Below are positions 22,201-30,629 of a DNA stretch of 64,000 nucleotides, in pieces. Each line of letters begins with the position of its first letter. The first letter of the stretch is position 1. Source of the DNA: Symsagittifera roscoffensis (lineage: Eukaryota; Xenacoelomorpha; Acoela; Convolutidae); the NCBI RefSeq assembly GCF_963678635.1, contig NC_087070.1:54414617-54478616 (forward strand), read 5' to 3'. The position numbers were made by a program, and so were the translations under genes. Under the pieces are notes generated by a model. That model was not told the DNA's origin. It did no database searches and worked only from the letters and a program-made list of their open reading frames with translations.

Positions 22201-23979
22201 ACGAACTTGGGAGTGGTATGGAAGCTACTAAGACCCTCCTGGTGTCCACATCCCCACGCGAGTCTGATCGAGGAAACCACCGAGCGAGTGAGGTTAGCAC
22301 CAACGGAAGATGAAGATCTGGCAAAGTTGAGTGTGCTGCATAAGCTAATCTCACCTCAGATGCAAGAGCCAAGCGAAAAGACGAACAAACCCGGGTCAGC
22401 GAAGAAAATGGAGCCGGGTAGTTGTCTGGATTCGACGTGTGGAAACGGGGAGCACACCTGCGATGGACGGTCATGCGTCAGAATACTGTCCTTTCAAAAA
22501 GAAGACCTGGTCACTTGGTTCGAAGACATCACAGAAAGGGAGAGAAGTGAAGTGCAAATAGTAGCGGAGTGTTACGCGAGAACCACGGTGAATATAGCGA
22601 CAGCTCTCGGATTTTTCTCGAGAATGTGTAGTTTGCAGTCATTGGAAAGACTAGAGTCTGAACACCATTGGGTGACGACGTTGAGCGTAGAATCATGGCC
22701 TGGGGTGTTGCAGGTGACTCAAAAACACATCCGGAGCTGGAAAGTTGGTCTTGAGGCAGAAATGGGGTTTCCCATGAGCGAAGCTTATGGCCTGCCATTG
22801 AACGCAAAATCCCTGATAGGGTCAATGATGGCCAACTTGTGCGGAAGTCACTACCCACTGCACATGGCGATGGTGGAAGCATCCAGCCAGAGAGTAATGG
22901 TGGACAAGGCCTTCTCAGTGCCCAAGTGCGTGAGGTTGGCTAGGATATCGCATCACTCGCACAAGTTGTTGAGAAAAATCAGAGGGACAGTACCAAAAGA
23001 ATTGAGAGATGACTTGAGTGAAATCTGGGGAGAAGAACTTTTGAAGTTGGAGAGAGAGAACACAAGCGATCACGAGAGACAAAGCGTGATCGGGAAACCT
23101 GTGGGAAGTGCTCCAAACCTGGAAGATAACGACACGATGCATGAGAAAATGATGGAGCTTGAGCCTCTCTTGGAAGCCTCGGGGGAGCGTAACATCAGGA
23201 ACATTGAAATCACCCATGGAGAATGCCCATGCCACTGTTTGGCGCAAACGGTGTGGTATCCAGATCACAAGAACCTTTGCCTGGTGTGGGATATGGAGGA
23301 AATCCGGTCGATCGGACTACCGGATCACCGACAGAAGGTGACGCTCTTGGTAGTGAGTACGATGTTGGCTCTGAGATGGATGGAGAAGTTTCGGGAAGCG
23401 GGGACGTCAACGGCTGAGTCAGTATACGCGATAGACTACAGTAGGAGACTCGAGTTGTTTGAGACTGCGTGCAAGGTATTCGCCATACCAACGGAAGTCA
23501 GACATGTCTGGAGCCGTTTGAGGTACTTCCCATGGTTTCGGGCGACGCTGACGTCTTGGTTGTACATGACAACGAAAGATCACATGAGAAAACATCAAAA
23601 GGAGTATCGACAGTTCCAGGCCGAGATTGGGCCGGAAACTTTCAAGAGACCCCTGTTAACCCATCGTAATGCAATCACGACAGGATGGAAGAGAGTGGGT
23701 AAAATGTCTAGAGACAATACCAAGGCGAGGGAATCGATACTAGAGGAGGACCTGGCGAAGAACGTGAGCTTGAGCCTGCACAACTCCTTCTGTTTGAACC
23801 GGGAATCTAGGGTGAAGGCACTACCCAACCAGGCAAAGAGGTTGCAAGAGCAAAGAGAATGGATGCGATCCTACGAACAGCTGAAGGCTTGGGAGGAGAT
23901 TGTGATTAGCTCCGATGATGAAGAGGAACTGTTGAGACAGTTTGCCGTATCTAGTGTGCAGATTTTGATTGCTGTTTAG
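16255..23979 (+). CDS. Giant ORF (about 2570 codons): SGNH hydrolase domain plus large unknown region
   Basis: Open from the TGA at 16252 to TAG 23977-23979; residue numbers here count from GTG 16312. No ATG precedes the first domain, so it needs read-through from the coiled-coil ORF, a non-AUG start or splicing. Domain 1 (about 12-200) is SGNH/GDSL-like: GDS 19-21, a Gly block in SFAGAATPQ, GTND with Asn70, and DGIH with Asp164 and His167, so all four signature residues are present. Domain 2 (about 438-670) repeats the plan in decayed form: GSD 445-447, GMND 495-498, RDDH 648-651. The rest (about 680-2555) matches no family I know. It has a short hydrophobic stretch near 814-830, Cys groups (2038, 2043, 2050, 2055; ECPCHC 2304-2309) and ends in an acidic run after VISSDDEEE. 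SGNH esterase domains are known in CR1-like LINE ORF1 proteins, which suggests a role in the element's own cycle. The frame is intact over 7.7 kb. Confidence 0.9.
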   Translation: MDWSAEQGARRDCFHDAAWVEYLAPPRVPEGAVHLIIGDSLVRVLTRIQSHWQTGILSFAGAATPQMLATLDMLGMTKVYTVTLMIGTNDVSRGEARKITRLYDKMSCLLEELRIQMDPVLLTVCTVPYNMMFDQHALEMNEKVRNLNKVIRDIHRKSVLPVRLLDVAERMEKKGFPEDTSNDGIHFDRPRGAEWLNDVFQEHVNTLESDLLETAQFTLGPPPNPPFLASRALSGRLGTRVDTRDGSRSNQTRLQSATPMESEEVTSSTPPGSAISSVVVAENKREKRSIETARLRYPEKVKELDLESLECRRELAETLGIERVSHEDLNRHHCVDWLKAHEAHFSRTKLMETTDLTGIPTKAIMGPINYRPLKLLGSPGLITEPPKHRTSIARIRLATPAQLKVVDKLLNPGSMELPDAAYEGSKLAEDPRYGKPCGSTQLAKTLAVYDRADPAAARVVIVAGSDFEGTSPKLFWPETLIYSLPGAELNQMLTLVVAIKSEMPCEPELLLFAGMNDHLHAVGLHEQLKGDENPPSRKIWEAIQALFAAMNEVQENVVSRFGSKTKVVFTTSPGYANMPLALQLVYAVLILIAEGNEWRILMAAPNRELEPSNLRLRKSELAAAWADISHALRGFYGLADILIVLDEVLLLEISNFARQLKFSPVIRDDHPAISQLTASLWFRSMDVKITNSTSKSRGPSNERRNVAETEKQLESMKYRLTQENGWWPFLTPRLENATNKTSEEAPPLVKQVWSFLEKQLELAETRDMTVARFVSAANEVTIGGFWREHAKGELRTRRDYEFLKFLSPCWEKEFMAGMFGTTATIFGAFVQEILGMPISLLLALYLVYPRYLFNMGPAYMFSRGVETLRVDGYLALLLLTHGELVSFHRLMEYGEPLSMGRVHSSIETSSYKCAAGLKTLLVQYLMMPNRHMTGEDENPTSREEWKKTNRGMPLLTDLCLAMRSDPMGIIRGLEEVVTCIYGPAVTYAFPDPLVTTYRHSVTHLSLISILDGTALNWCQQEVLRERMSNTVLIGKVKDAELIVYNFRGQMQCRMGGKREGPIEMYPKFWNLNPLTADGRKILRIPAWKECFALVKRELETIMEKEILPATMPEFPIVRRMTLGMNSPLVVPSIMARMTTEEMQKDFTDGWDPLFIGYTAAVYFHTSEAKVNSWTTRAKKMRGSQPPGYEVRKVLRALEQEGLENMLPIWDDGRMIVMEGHVALVDDMKFATRKYRAPYGLEQVEVRQEGKELDAAGQLHVALTEYKKLDPTTPSPLSVDTPGDKRSGPVEDRFKKILERRRHESEEESMDETLSEAGEDMEVGNTPEPGPSGEELTTQELLKDLSEENWADTATPPLDPSPRKNLELPLANETFNMGMILLSSEERERNTFEGNRDIFLGSLKNDAWQEFLEEFNQEVGSETTLDKFKEELWDTVVRFGEPLLIGTGLDEKARKELLSKLVELRNSRSKTREEKCEDSSTLKQKTVDKIVNDIKRDKVGTSNMIKSTNILKARAGGRQELEGLEVDREVESVMIATTPSSRDVKTRKRKREVEGLGSPSVDAVSEGNLRETAPMVLARCKTAAYKSSSELRRPLEVEREIEVSTSSTSEEDFKPQKINVKRSSTNGQTWEVDVGKEWISKAHQATGKRVTSDPLERNKTRNTSRTWWVALETLKEMEDCLKKLDSGVARKRRNWATQQKAEVNKIEVANQLKRSWQNLLKDHFEEAMRTSSSAPPLMANPFVRTAGQLMFTWSLVGIELETLTSYDRLKLGSKKLDVYQALMQHVARDNSGLSLARRKDATCFLRWIMSMMSDSTILACHQRASGSKTVEKRVSTIILNVYQSTGIEKEDGSRLSLENHRKLDEVRRFYDKKFEEEHDVHRNLASSEQYSRPSEKGKYQYVSGVMGIAYNPFLDSETGGAHRNHEVAELLKFWTERIMEIDAVEKEGPSLGLILEKTPEVVSIPRSNKRVEVNMGDGNGLLTTNLGVVWKLLRPSWCPHPHASLIEETTERVRLAPTEDEDLAKLSVLHKLISPQMQEPSEKTNKPGSAKKMEPGSCLDSTCGNGEHTCDGRSCVRILSFQKEDLVTWFEDITERERSEVQIVAECYARTTVNIATALGFFSRMCSLQSLERLESEHHWVTTLSVESWPGVLQVTQKHIRSWKVGLEAEMGFPMSEAYGLPLNAKSLIGSMMANLCGSHYPLHMAMVEASSQRVMVDKAFSVPKCVRLARISHHSHKLLRKIRGTVPKELRDDLSEIWGEELLKLERENTSDHERQSVIGKPVGSAPNLEDNDTMHEKMMELEPLLEASGERNIRNIEITHGECPCHCLAQTVWYPDHKNLCLVWDMEEIRSIGLPDHRQKVTLLVVSTMLALRWMEKFREAGTSTAESVYAIDYSRRLELFETACKVFAIPTEVRHVWSRLRYFPWFRATLTSWLYMTTKDHMRKHQKEYRQFQAEIGPETFKRPLLTHRNAITTGWKRVGKMSRDNTKARESILEEDLAKNVSLSLHNSFCLNRESRVKALPNQAKRLQEQREWMRSYEQLKAWEEIVISSDDEEELLRQFAVSSVQILIAV

Positions 23980-24154
23980 CGATAGTGTGAAAATTTTACT
24001 TGGCTGTGAATTTTGGGGTGTAGATAAGCTTAAGTCTGCTGCAAATTTCTGTAAATGACCACTGGCACTGTATCTTGAGTAACACTCGGTTTTCTGGGAC
24101 TCACTGGCAGAAGACAGCACGCGATGAGGACATCGATCTCGAGTCCGGGGAGTA
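23980..24154 (+). other. 3' untranslated region and candidate polypurine tract
   Basis: Lies between the giant ORF's stop and the 3' LTR. The last bases before the LTR, GAGTCCGGGGAGTA (24141-24154), are purine-rich but broken by TCC, so this is a weak polypurine tract for plus-strand priming. A CTTGAG and a CTCGAG occur here too. Confidence 0.5.
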
Positions 24155-25057
24155 TGTGCCAGTCGGTCATATTTGGAAGTTTGACCTTGAGAAAAGCAAG
24201 AGCACTTGATTTTGGGGTGAAATTAAGTTTTTCAAAATTTCGAATGGAGCATGTCATGCACGATTTTCTCGCGATAACTGAAAGTCAAAAAAGAGAAGTC
24301 AGAACAATCGAGTGACAATCGCGGGAAAGTTGCTAGGAAAATCAGTGGGAAATTGCTATTCGCAATTTCAGTAGCGATAATAATCTAGAGTAGAGCTGTC
24401 CCATCTAGAAGAGAGACGAGCGCATCCCCACGAACTGGATTGTTGTGATTGGAGTATTATTCTAAACTGGACTAGAGTGAACCTTCGGTGGAAAGGTGGA
24501 CAGCTAGAGTGTCCCAATGGTTCACGAGAACTGACATTCTAGAGTACAAACTTGCTCTTGTTATTAAAACTGACAAACATTAAACTCATTTTAGTTACAT
24601 TATTTAATTCTCGAGTTGATTACCGACTTGATTACTCCCAGTTCTTGAGCGTGCTACAATGTGAGTACTAATTTAAATTTCTAGAGTGTGTTTTATAATT
24701 GTTATGTTGAGGTAAGGCGAGTTTTAGGTTGATCCATCTGAAATGGATCAAAGTTCCACTGTCTAATAAAAAGTAACTTAACGGATTGTTCCGACCCGGT
24801 TTTTAACGGCGTTCATGTATTTTGGGTATCTAGAGACCTGAGTATGGGGACGTCATTAATTCTAGAGTGGGGGGATATTTTAGTAGTAGCCTTTAAGCTG
24901 TAACGGGTCGTGGTCTCGTGTCACAAGCGAACCGAATTGGCTCCGACTGATTTGAGGTGGAAAAACACAAGAGATAGTGTCCCTGACTCTTGAGCCAATA
25001 GTTATAGGGCCTATTTTTCTTAAGCCTCATGTGTGACTGCAGTAGACGAATGTTACA
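24155..25057 (+). repeat. 3' LTR (903 bp)
   Basis: Near-identical partner of 2354-3257, beginning TGTGCCAGTC and ending GAATGTTACA. AATAAA lies at 24765-24770. It ends 157 bp before the start codon of the OSCP gene on the same strand, so transcription reading out of this LTR would enter that gene. Confidence 0.95.
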
Positions 25058-25214
25058 CTAATTTCTCAATCATTGTCTTCTCAATCTTATTGGCTTGATT
25101 CCCAACCATCTGATTCTTCACTTTTATTCGCATTATACTTGAGTTTTATGGGTGGTTTTTACTAAAGATTATCTAGCTGCGTCGCAAAGAAAAATATTTC
25201 CATTTTCAGTGAAA
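25058..25214 (+). promoter_or_regulatory. OSCP upstream region with candidate trans-splice acceptor
   Basis: All that separates the 3' LTR from the OSCP ATG. A pyrimidine-rich stretch ending TTTCCATTTTCAG at 25198-25210 sits four bases before ATG 25215. A 3' splice-like site so close to a start codon suggests spliced-leader addition or a short upstream exon. No clear TATA box is seen. Confidence 0.4.
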
Positions 25215-26315
25215 ATGCTTCGAGCTCATACCTCAACGAAATCCGCGATAAGAACTGCTGCTGCTCAGGTAAAGCCGCCGGTAAAGTTGTACAGCACCGA
25301 GGGACGGTATGCAACAGCACTTTATACTGTGGCTGCTGGTCAGCAGAAACTGGCAGACGCCGAGAAAGACATGAAAGTGATCAAGAAGTTGCTGGAGACG
25401 AATAAAGATTTCAAGTATGAAACAATACCCATACAGTAGCTTGTTACAATTTTTAGAGCCTGAATCGAAAAGCCAATCGGTGCTTGAAAGGTTTTAAAAG
25501 TGAATACAAAAGTTAGCTTAGTCTTAGGAAATATTGTTTTGTCGATGATGCTTTAATGTAACTGAATTGATGAGATAGGAATATCTAAGCAATAAAACTG
25601 TAAGCAGAATAGATTAACATGTTTGAGCTTAATTTCGTTTTGAGGACCAAACGCTCAAGGCAATGTCTGAGATGTTTCAGGGGATTTGTGAACAGCCCTC
25701 TCGTAAATCGCATCGAAAAGCGCAAAATCATGAGCGAAGTTCTGTCGAAAATCAGCGTTGGTCCGCTGACCACAAATCTTTTTGACACGCTTGCCGAAAA
25801 TAATAGATTGTCGATGACGGACAACGTGGTTAAATCTTTCGAAGAGCTGATGACCGCTCACAAGGGAGAAATTGTTGGAAAAGTCACAACTGCCGCAGCC
25901 ATGGATCCATCAACTGAACAAGAAGTTAAAAAGGTGAATCAAACTTCATGAACTCTAAATGATCTATGAAACATTTAAAACTGAGAAGCATATTTCATGA
26001 ATTAATTCAAGTGCTCGAAACGGCTCTCGATCAACCGTTTTTTTTTCTGTTTAATTTTAAATTTCATATGTCTGGTTTTTGAACATTGCTCCTTCTATTG
26101 CAGGAGCAGTAATAGCTTGTGCGGCTTGAAGTCAACAGCTGTTTTTTCAGGTTTTGCAGAGTTTCCTGAAGAAAGACCAGACTATGCAAATAGAGACGGC
26201 CGTTGACCCAACCATCGGAGGAGGTATGATAGTGCAAGTCGGCGATAAATACATAGACATGTCTGTAGCCACCAAGAAGAGGAAATTGGACGAGCTGCTA
26301 GAAATGCCAGTCTAA
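25215..26315 (+). CDS. ATP5PO: ATP synthase peripheral stalk subunit OSCP, mitochondrial (three exons)
   Basis: Exons 25215-25414, 25681-25933 and 26151-26315; introns of 266 and 217 bp have GT...AG ends, and the phases (2, then 0) join correctly. Product 205 aa, close to the usual 205-215. The protein couples the F1 head to the peripheral stalk of mitochondrial ATP synthase. Recognisable blocks: LYSTEGRYATALYTVAAGQQ near the mature N-terminus, ISVGPLTTNLFDTLAENNRL in the middle, and DPTIGGGMIVQVGDKYIDMS near the C-terminus, all hallmarks of OSCP. Residues 1-25 (MLRAHTSTKSAIRTAAAQ...) are basic and without acids, fitting a mitochondrial targeting peptide. The upstream LTR ends 157 bp from the ATG. 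The gene shows no damage. Confidence 0.95.
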
Positions 26316-27027
26316 TTGTATTGTTATATAAACAACTCTTTATGCGCGCACTGATTAAGAAAATTAATAATTTTACGTGATATTTTATTTTTTGAGGAGA
26401 TGAAGACAAAGAGAATTATGAATGCATTTGTAGAGAACCATAGGAGGCCCAAAAAATTGAACTTGGTTTTGGAATTGACGTTTTTTTTACACAAGCGTGA
26501 ATTGTTTGATAGTACGACTCCAAATTTTTAATTACTTTTGGATTGAGTAGTTTTTTTTGGAAAACACTTTTTCTGCATTGCATTGGCAGATTGATAGCAT
26601 GTGTTTTCCGCTTCATAATTGGCTAATATTTTTGTGCTTTAAGTGTCATTAGCACAATTGAGTAGGGCAGTTGATTTGGGTGGGCAAAGATTGTAGTTCG
26701 ATTTACGTAGAGGTCATTTATTTTTCTCAGTTAGATTTCCATAGAGGGCATTTATTTTTCAGAATTCATTCATATTTTTCTAGCCTTCACCGCTTTTGTT
26801 TTTTACCTTTAAAAAGCTAGTTCTTAACTTTTTGTCGCTTGTGTTTCCAAGGATCGCCTTCACTTCTTTAGAAGTTTATGTTGTTGAATGACTTTCAATT
26901 TAAACTATATAATACCCTCTGAGAAATTGGTGCTGGCATGCAAATCGATCGTAGGGGCGAATTACTAATCGAACCATCTAGTAGCTGGTTTCCTCCGAAG
27001 TTCTTCTCGAGATAGCAAATGTTTCTG
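26316..27027. other. AT-rich intergenic sequence after OSCP
   Basis: No gene supported. The 3' UTR of OSCP must lie at its start, but no canonical AATAAA is seen soon after the stop. Short ORFs here are low-complexity. Confidence 0.4.
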
Positions 27028-27119
27028 GCGTGCGATTTTTAGCAAGCGCTATCAAATCGTAACAGATTTTTTTCGCTAATTTTCTTCTAATTCAGGCAAT
27101 TTGATAATGGTTGGAAATC

Positions 27120-27320
27120 ATTTTGATATGAAAATTTAGCAGCAATGGTTTTGTATTAATTGTTTCGACCATTTGAAAAATGAAAAGGAACTAGGTATTC
27201 GGGTGTGATTTAGTTTTTTCTTTATTTTGATTTCCACGCTAAATCAGGTACCACAAATAATCATCGGAGATTGTTGATTGATATATCATATTAAGCCCCT
27301 ACAGTCGCCATTGAAATATT
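27120..27320 (-). repeat. Second repeat family, inverted copy
   Basis: The reverse complement matches 35995-36145 and 60650-60785: shared blocks CGATGATTATTTGTGGTACCTGATTT..., GCGTGGAAA and ACTAAAACACACCCGAATAC-like sequence. Three copies in the window, two on + and this one on -. Confidence 0.65.
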
Positions 27321-27734
27321 GGATTTTTGTTCTATTTCCGAGCGAAAATGATGAGAGAGCCGGCTTAAAACAGAAATGAAATACGACCTTAGACCATTTT
27401 ATTTTTCATTCCTTGAGTAACTAGAAAGAAGTCAATACACTTGAACATTTTCCCAAATCAAATTGGTTGAAACCTCCTTTTAATCTAATTGTAAAATTTG
27501 AAAAAAAAAACTGATTTTTCCTGTTCTTTTTTTTATTACACTAGCAAGCTTGCGAGCGCAGTGTATTAGTACGAATTTTCTTTTTTTCTAACCTAACTCG
27601 CAAATAAGAGTGTTAATTGGAAGTGGAAAGTGTTCACTTAATTGGCGCCATTTTGCTATAATCGCGATATGTATTATTGGAAATTTCATAGCATCTGTTC
27701 TCTGCTTTATATGGGTCTAGTGTGTGTGATTTTC

Positions 27735-27830
27735 TAAGCATCCGTGGCTGAGTGGTTTCTGCTTGAAACTTATAATCTCTAGGTCGCAGATTGAATTGGA
27801 GATGTTGCCGAGTTTTTACTAATTCGAGGT
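27735..27830 (+). repeat. tRNA-like (SINE-type) module
   Basis: GCATCCGTGGCTGAGTGGTTT contains a good pol III A-box (TGGCTGAGTGG). A weaker B-box-like stretch follows at about 27780-27800. The rest does not fold as a tRNA, so this is a tRNA-derived repeat head rather than a tRNA gene. Confidence 0.45.
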
Positions 27831-28181
27831 TTATTTCTACTTTTTCATATTGCACTTTATAGAGCTGCTTTTTGTCGGGTTCTCGCTAATGTTTGCGAAG
27901 CGTAGCTTCGCCTCTGTGTAAATGATACCTTCGCTGGGTTTGAATTTGTCAGATGATCTTATAGTTATCATTTATATAAGAAAAAGGCTGGACCATGCCT
28001 ACTTTTGATGAATTTCGTCGTTAAATAAAAAGTTGAAATATGTAGCAATTTCTGAACGCTCGAAGACATGCACATTTTTTTGTATCTAAACAATCCAAAA
28101 ATTGTACATCACTTAGGCCCCTTCCAACCCTTCTGGCACAAATAAAGAAGCTCAGCATAGAAAGATTTTCAGCTACCCCGC

Positions 28182-28950
28182 ATGTCATTTAAGAATTACG
28201 AGTGTACACAGTGTTTGCTGCCACCTCGGCGGGTGTGTTCACCAGGCGTGCACTTCGTTGCGTACATCCTCGAAGTGGTTCAGAGTTTCAACTGTAACAT
28301 TGTTAAACCTGCAATTCCAGCAAACCTTCATATTAACAAACCCATTATCCCAAAACTGCAACAACTTGATAAAGACAACCAAGAGTCACCACAACAAACA
28401 TTCAGAAGATCGCACCCAAGAACACCCTCTAAAACCGCCCGTAAATAACCAAGCAATAACCAAGATCCCAGTTTCAAAATTCCGAAGCTGAATGCTAATG
28501 GCTTTCGCCTGAAGTTAGATTACTCTGTTTACTTCCTGGCGGTAAAAAATATATCAGTGGCAGCCATGCAAGAAGCAAACCTAACCAACATTTCAATCGG
28601 TAAACCACCACTTCTCTTAAATTACCCAAAATTCAGATATGTCTTAAAGGAGAAGATAGATGGTGGATTAGCAGTCCTGTTTTTATAAAATCGTTCAATA
28701 ACTGCACTTGATAGTAGAAATGAATTGTCTACATTCTGAAATTGAGGGATGCAATATTGAGATGGGTTATTTACACATAAACCTAATCAAAATCGGTGTC
28801 TCATCAACCAGTTCACATGATAGAATAGTGTACCTAAAAATATCATCAACTTTGGCTCTCGGAGCCAACTGAAAACGATAGAGAAATGGCTTCGATCATT
28901 TTGTACTGAATGAAAACCAACCAACTAGATTATGGTGCTTTTGTGAAAGT
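28182..28950 (+). pseudogene. Decayed jockey-like LINE: gag-like tail and endonuclease start
   Basis: After an 88-codon ORF (28182-28448) the translation reads LNANGFRLKLDYSVYFLAV...AAMQEANLT at about 28492-28600, the start of an APE-type endonuclease of jockey-like LINEs (conserved Asn and Glu blocks). Then come GGLAVLF and stops. It has many lesions and no open frame. A further LINE-like stretch resumes beyond the hAT insertion. Confidence 0.65.
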
Positions 28951-28983
28951 GCGAAAGATAACAGTTTAGCAGCAAGTTTCTCC

Positions 28984-28991
28984 TCTGCGAT
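28984..28991. repeat. Target-site duplication of the hAT element, left
   Basis: TCTGCGAT, identical to 30630-30637. Eight bases is the hAT length. Confidence 0.9.
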
Positions 28992-29176
28992 CAAGGGTGT
29001 CACATATATGCGGCGCATATTTCCGCATATATCCGCATATTTAGGGTGACCTCAGAACCCGCATATAACCAGCGCATATGACGCAATGATCCCGCATATC
29101 GGTTTGTTTACTCACTATTACAAGTAATTAACCTTTCAGATGTTGTTTGCTTGCCGCACTTGACAACTGCTGGAAC

Positions 29177-29371
29177 CGTCTACCGCCATTTGCAGCTCAA
29201 AGACGTTACTGTACTTTGTTGAAATGTCGGCTTCTGACAGTGAACAAAGCTCAGTACCCCAAGAATATACGAACCGTCTACCGCCATTTGCAGCTCAAAG
29301 ACGTTACTGTACTTTGTTGAAATGTCGGCTTCTGACAGTGAACAAAGCTCAGTACCCCAAGAATATACGAA
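29177..29371 (+). repeat. 98-bp tandem duplication at the hAT start codon
   Basis: The block starting near CCGTCTACCGCCATTTGCAG and including ATGTCGGCTTCTGACAG occurs twice, 98 bp apart (start codons at 29224 and 29322). Copies look identical. The first ATG then reads out of frame into the second copy; the second ATG opens the BED ORF. Confidence 0.85.
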
Positions 29372-29930
29372 AACTCGGGTTGAAAAAGCGCAAAAAGCAA
29401 AATCGAAAGCTGTTCACTCTTCGAAACTGTCGGCAAAGCAACGATTACGACAAGGCAACAATTCCGAGCACTTTTATGTGGATGGTGACACTTTATTTTG
29501 CAAAACCTGTGCCGTGTCTATTGATTATAGCCGACAGTCATGCCTGGAACAGCATCTAAAGACACAATTACACGAGAAAAACGCCAAGTCAGAAGTTCCA
29601 GCCAAGAAACAGAAAACGCTTACGACAACTCTTCCAGTTGAGAATACCGCAAAACTTGCAAAACTTAAGGTTGTTACCGATTACGTCCGGGTTTTAGTGA
29701 GTACCAATACCCCATTCAATACTGTTGATAACGAAGTTTTTCGAGAATTCTGCAAGAAGCATATTGTTGGAGGGGGTTCAATTCCCAAAAGAACAGGACT
29801 TGCTCGGTACTTGGACGATTTGTATGCCGTAGAAGTTTACAAACTCAAAGAATTTTTTAAGGGTATGTTTTTCAATCGACTTTGGCACAAAGTGCGTTTA
29901 TTTATCCGCAACTGGAATGTTTACTGGTGA
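29322..29930 (+). pseudogene. hAT transposase N-terminal part with BED zinc finger
   Basis: 202 aa from ATG 29322, the second of two duplicated starts. A BED-type finger is seen at about residues 47-75: FYVDGDTLFCKTC...HLKTQLH (C-x2-C...H-x5-H), the DNA-binding part of hAT transposases. The following residues resemble the start of the transposase body. The frame is lost around 29880-29930, where the remaining sequence continues in another frame; the RNase H-like catalytic middle is absent. Confidence 0.7.
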
Positions 29931-30514
29931 TGTTGGAAAGTCAGAGAGATTTTGGAGATTTTGAAATATTCCCTTTTCCCGATGAATTTTTCCAGAATGC
30001 ACCCAGTGCGCTGCTTAGTCAATTTGTGAGAAAAGTATCGAAATCTGCCGAAGCTGCTCTCAATAAGTTATCGAAATACTTTGACAGTGAAACTGGCATC
30101 CATCCCGCTATCCGGTTTCTGCAAGATGTTCGGTTTTTTAACCCTGTTACATCTTTGGAATTTGAAGAAAAACCTGATCTCACCATACCTGGTTTTAACG
30201 ACATACCAGCAGGAGAACTCTTATTATATCGTGAGAAAGCCAGAAAGTTCACTTTCGGAAAAATCAATGATTCTTCAACTAAAGTTAAACAACTTGAAGA
30301 GAAGATTATGTGTCTGCGTGATTTTTGGTTGGCGAATGAGGAGGTGCTTCCCACTCTTTCAGCCCTAGTACTTTGCTATGGGTTCCTGTTTTCAACATCT
30401 GCTGACGTTGAACGTACATTTTCCAAGTACAACAGCTTGCTCGCAGATGACCGAAAATCACTCTCAGACGAGTCTCTCAAGAAAATTTTGTTCCTGTTTT
30501 ATAACTTGAACTGA
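29882..30514 (+). pseudogene. hAT transposase C-terminal part with dimerisation region
   Basis: An open frame of about 210 codons (no certain start). Its end carries the hAT C-terminal dimerisation signature: STSADVERTFSKYNSLLADDR followed by a leucine-rich helix and stop at 30512-30514. It directly follows the BED part with a frame change and without the catalytic core, so the pair is a deletion derivative. Confidence 0.7.
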
Positions 30515-30629
30515 ATTGAACTTCTTGGATTACCTTTTTTTTCCGCATATTGTCGAGATATTGCCGCATATTTGGAAAAAACTGTTTGCATATTTGAGCA
30601 AAAAAATCCGCATATATGTGACACCCTTG

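Larger units (their letters stand above)
2354..25057 (+). mobile_element. Giant (22.7 kb) Ty3/gypsy-type LTR retrotransposon with SGNH-domain cargo
   Basis: Two near-identical TG...CA LTRs bound a set of ORFs on the + strand: Gag capsid, two CCHC knuckles, DTG protease, RT (YVDD), RNase H, integrase (HHCC, DDE, GPY/F), which is the Ty3/gypsy order. Beyond integrase come about 9 kb not found in ordinary gypsy elements: a coiled-coil ORF and an ORF of about 2570 codons beginning with an SGNH hydrolase domain. No clear envelope glycoprotein is visible. Several frames are interrupted (stops at 6543, 8447, 9533 and 16252; frame change near 12695). LTR identity implies recent insertion. Giant LTR elements above 20 kb are known in some animals, for example Burro in planarians; whether this is related cannot be settled by eye. 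Confidence 0.93.
27028..27920 (+). repeat. Unrecognised repeat with hairpin head and tail (copy A)
   Basis: Head GTGCGATTTTTAGCAAGCGC with ATCAAATCGTAACAGATTTTT (27030-27070) matches heads at 37783, 51256 and 61497. The tail GCGAAGCGTAGCTTCGCCTCTGTG near 27896-27918 matches tails at 38581 and 62138. Inside lie an inverted copy of a second repeat family (27120-27320), a second head-like start at about 27548 (CTTGCGAGCGCAGTGTATTA, like 37178), and a tRNA-like module at 27738. It appears composite. Confidence 0.6.
28992..30629 (+). mobile_element. hAT-type DNA transposon, 1638 bp, internally deleted
   Basis: Terminal inverted repeats of 22 bp begin CAAGGGTGTCACAT and match perfectly at both ends. 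Flanking 8-bp duplications TCTGCGAT are perfect. Both ends carry several copies of CCGCATAT, typical subterminal binding sites. The coding content is an N-terminal BED finger and a C-terminal dimerisation region, with the catalytic middle missing, so it is probably non-autonomous. It sits inside older LINE debris. Confidence 0.92.
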
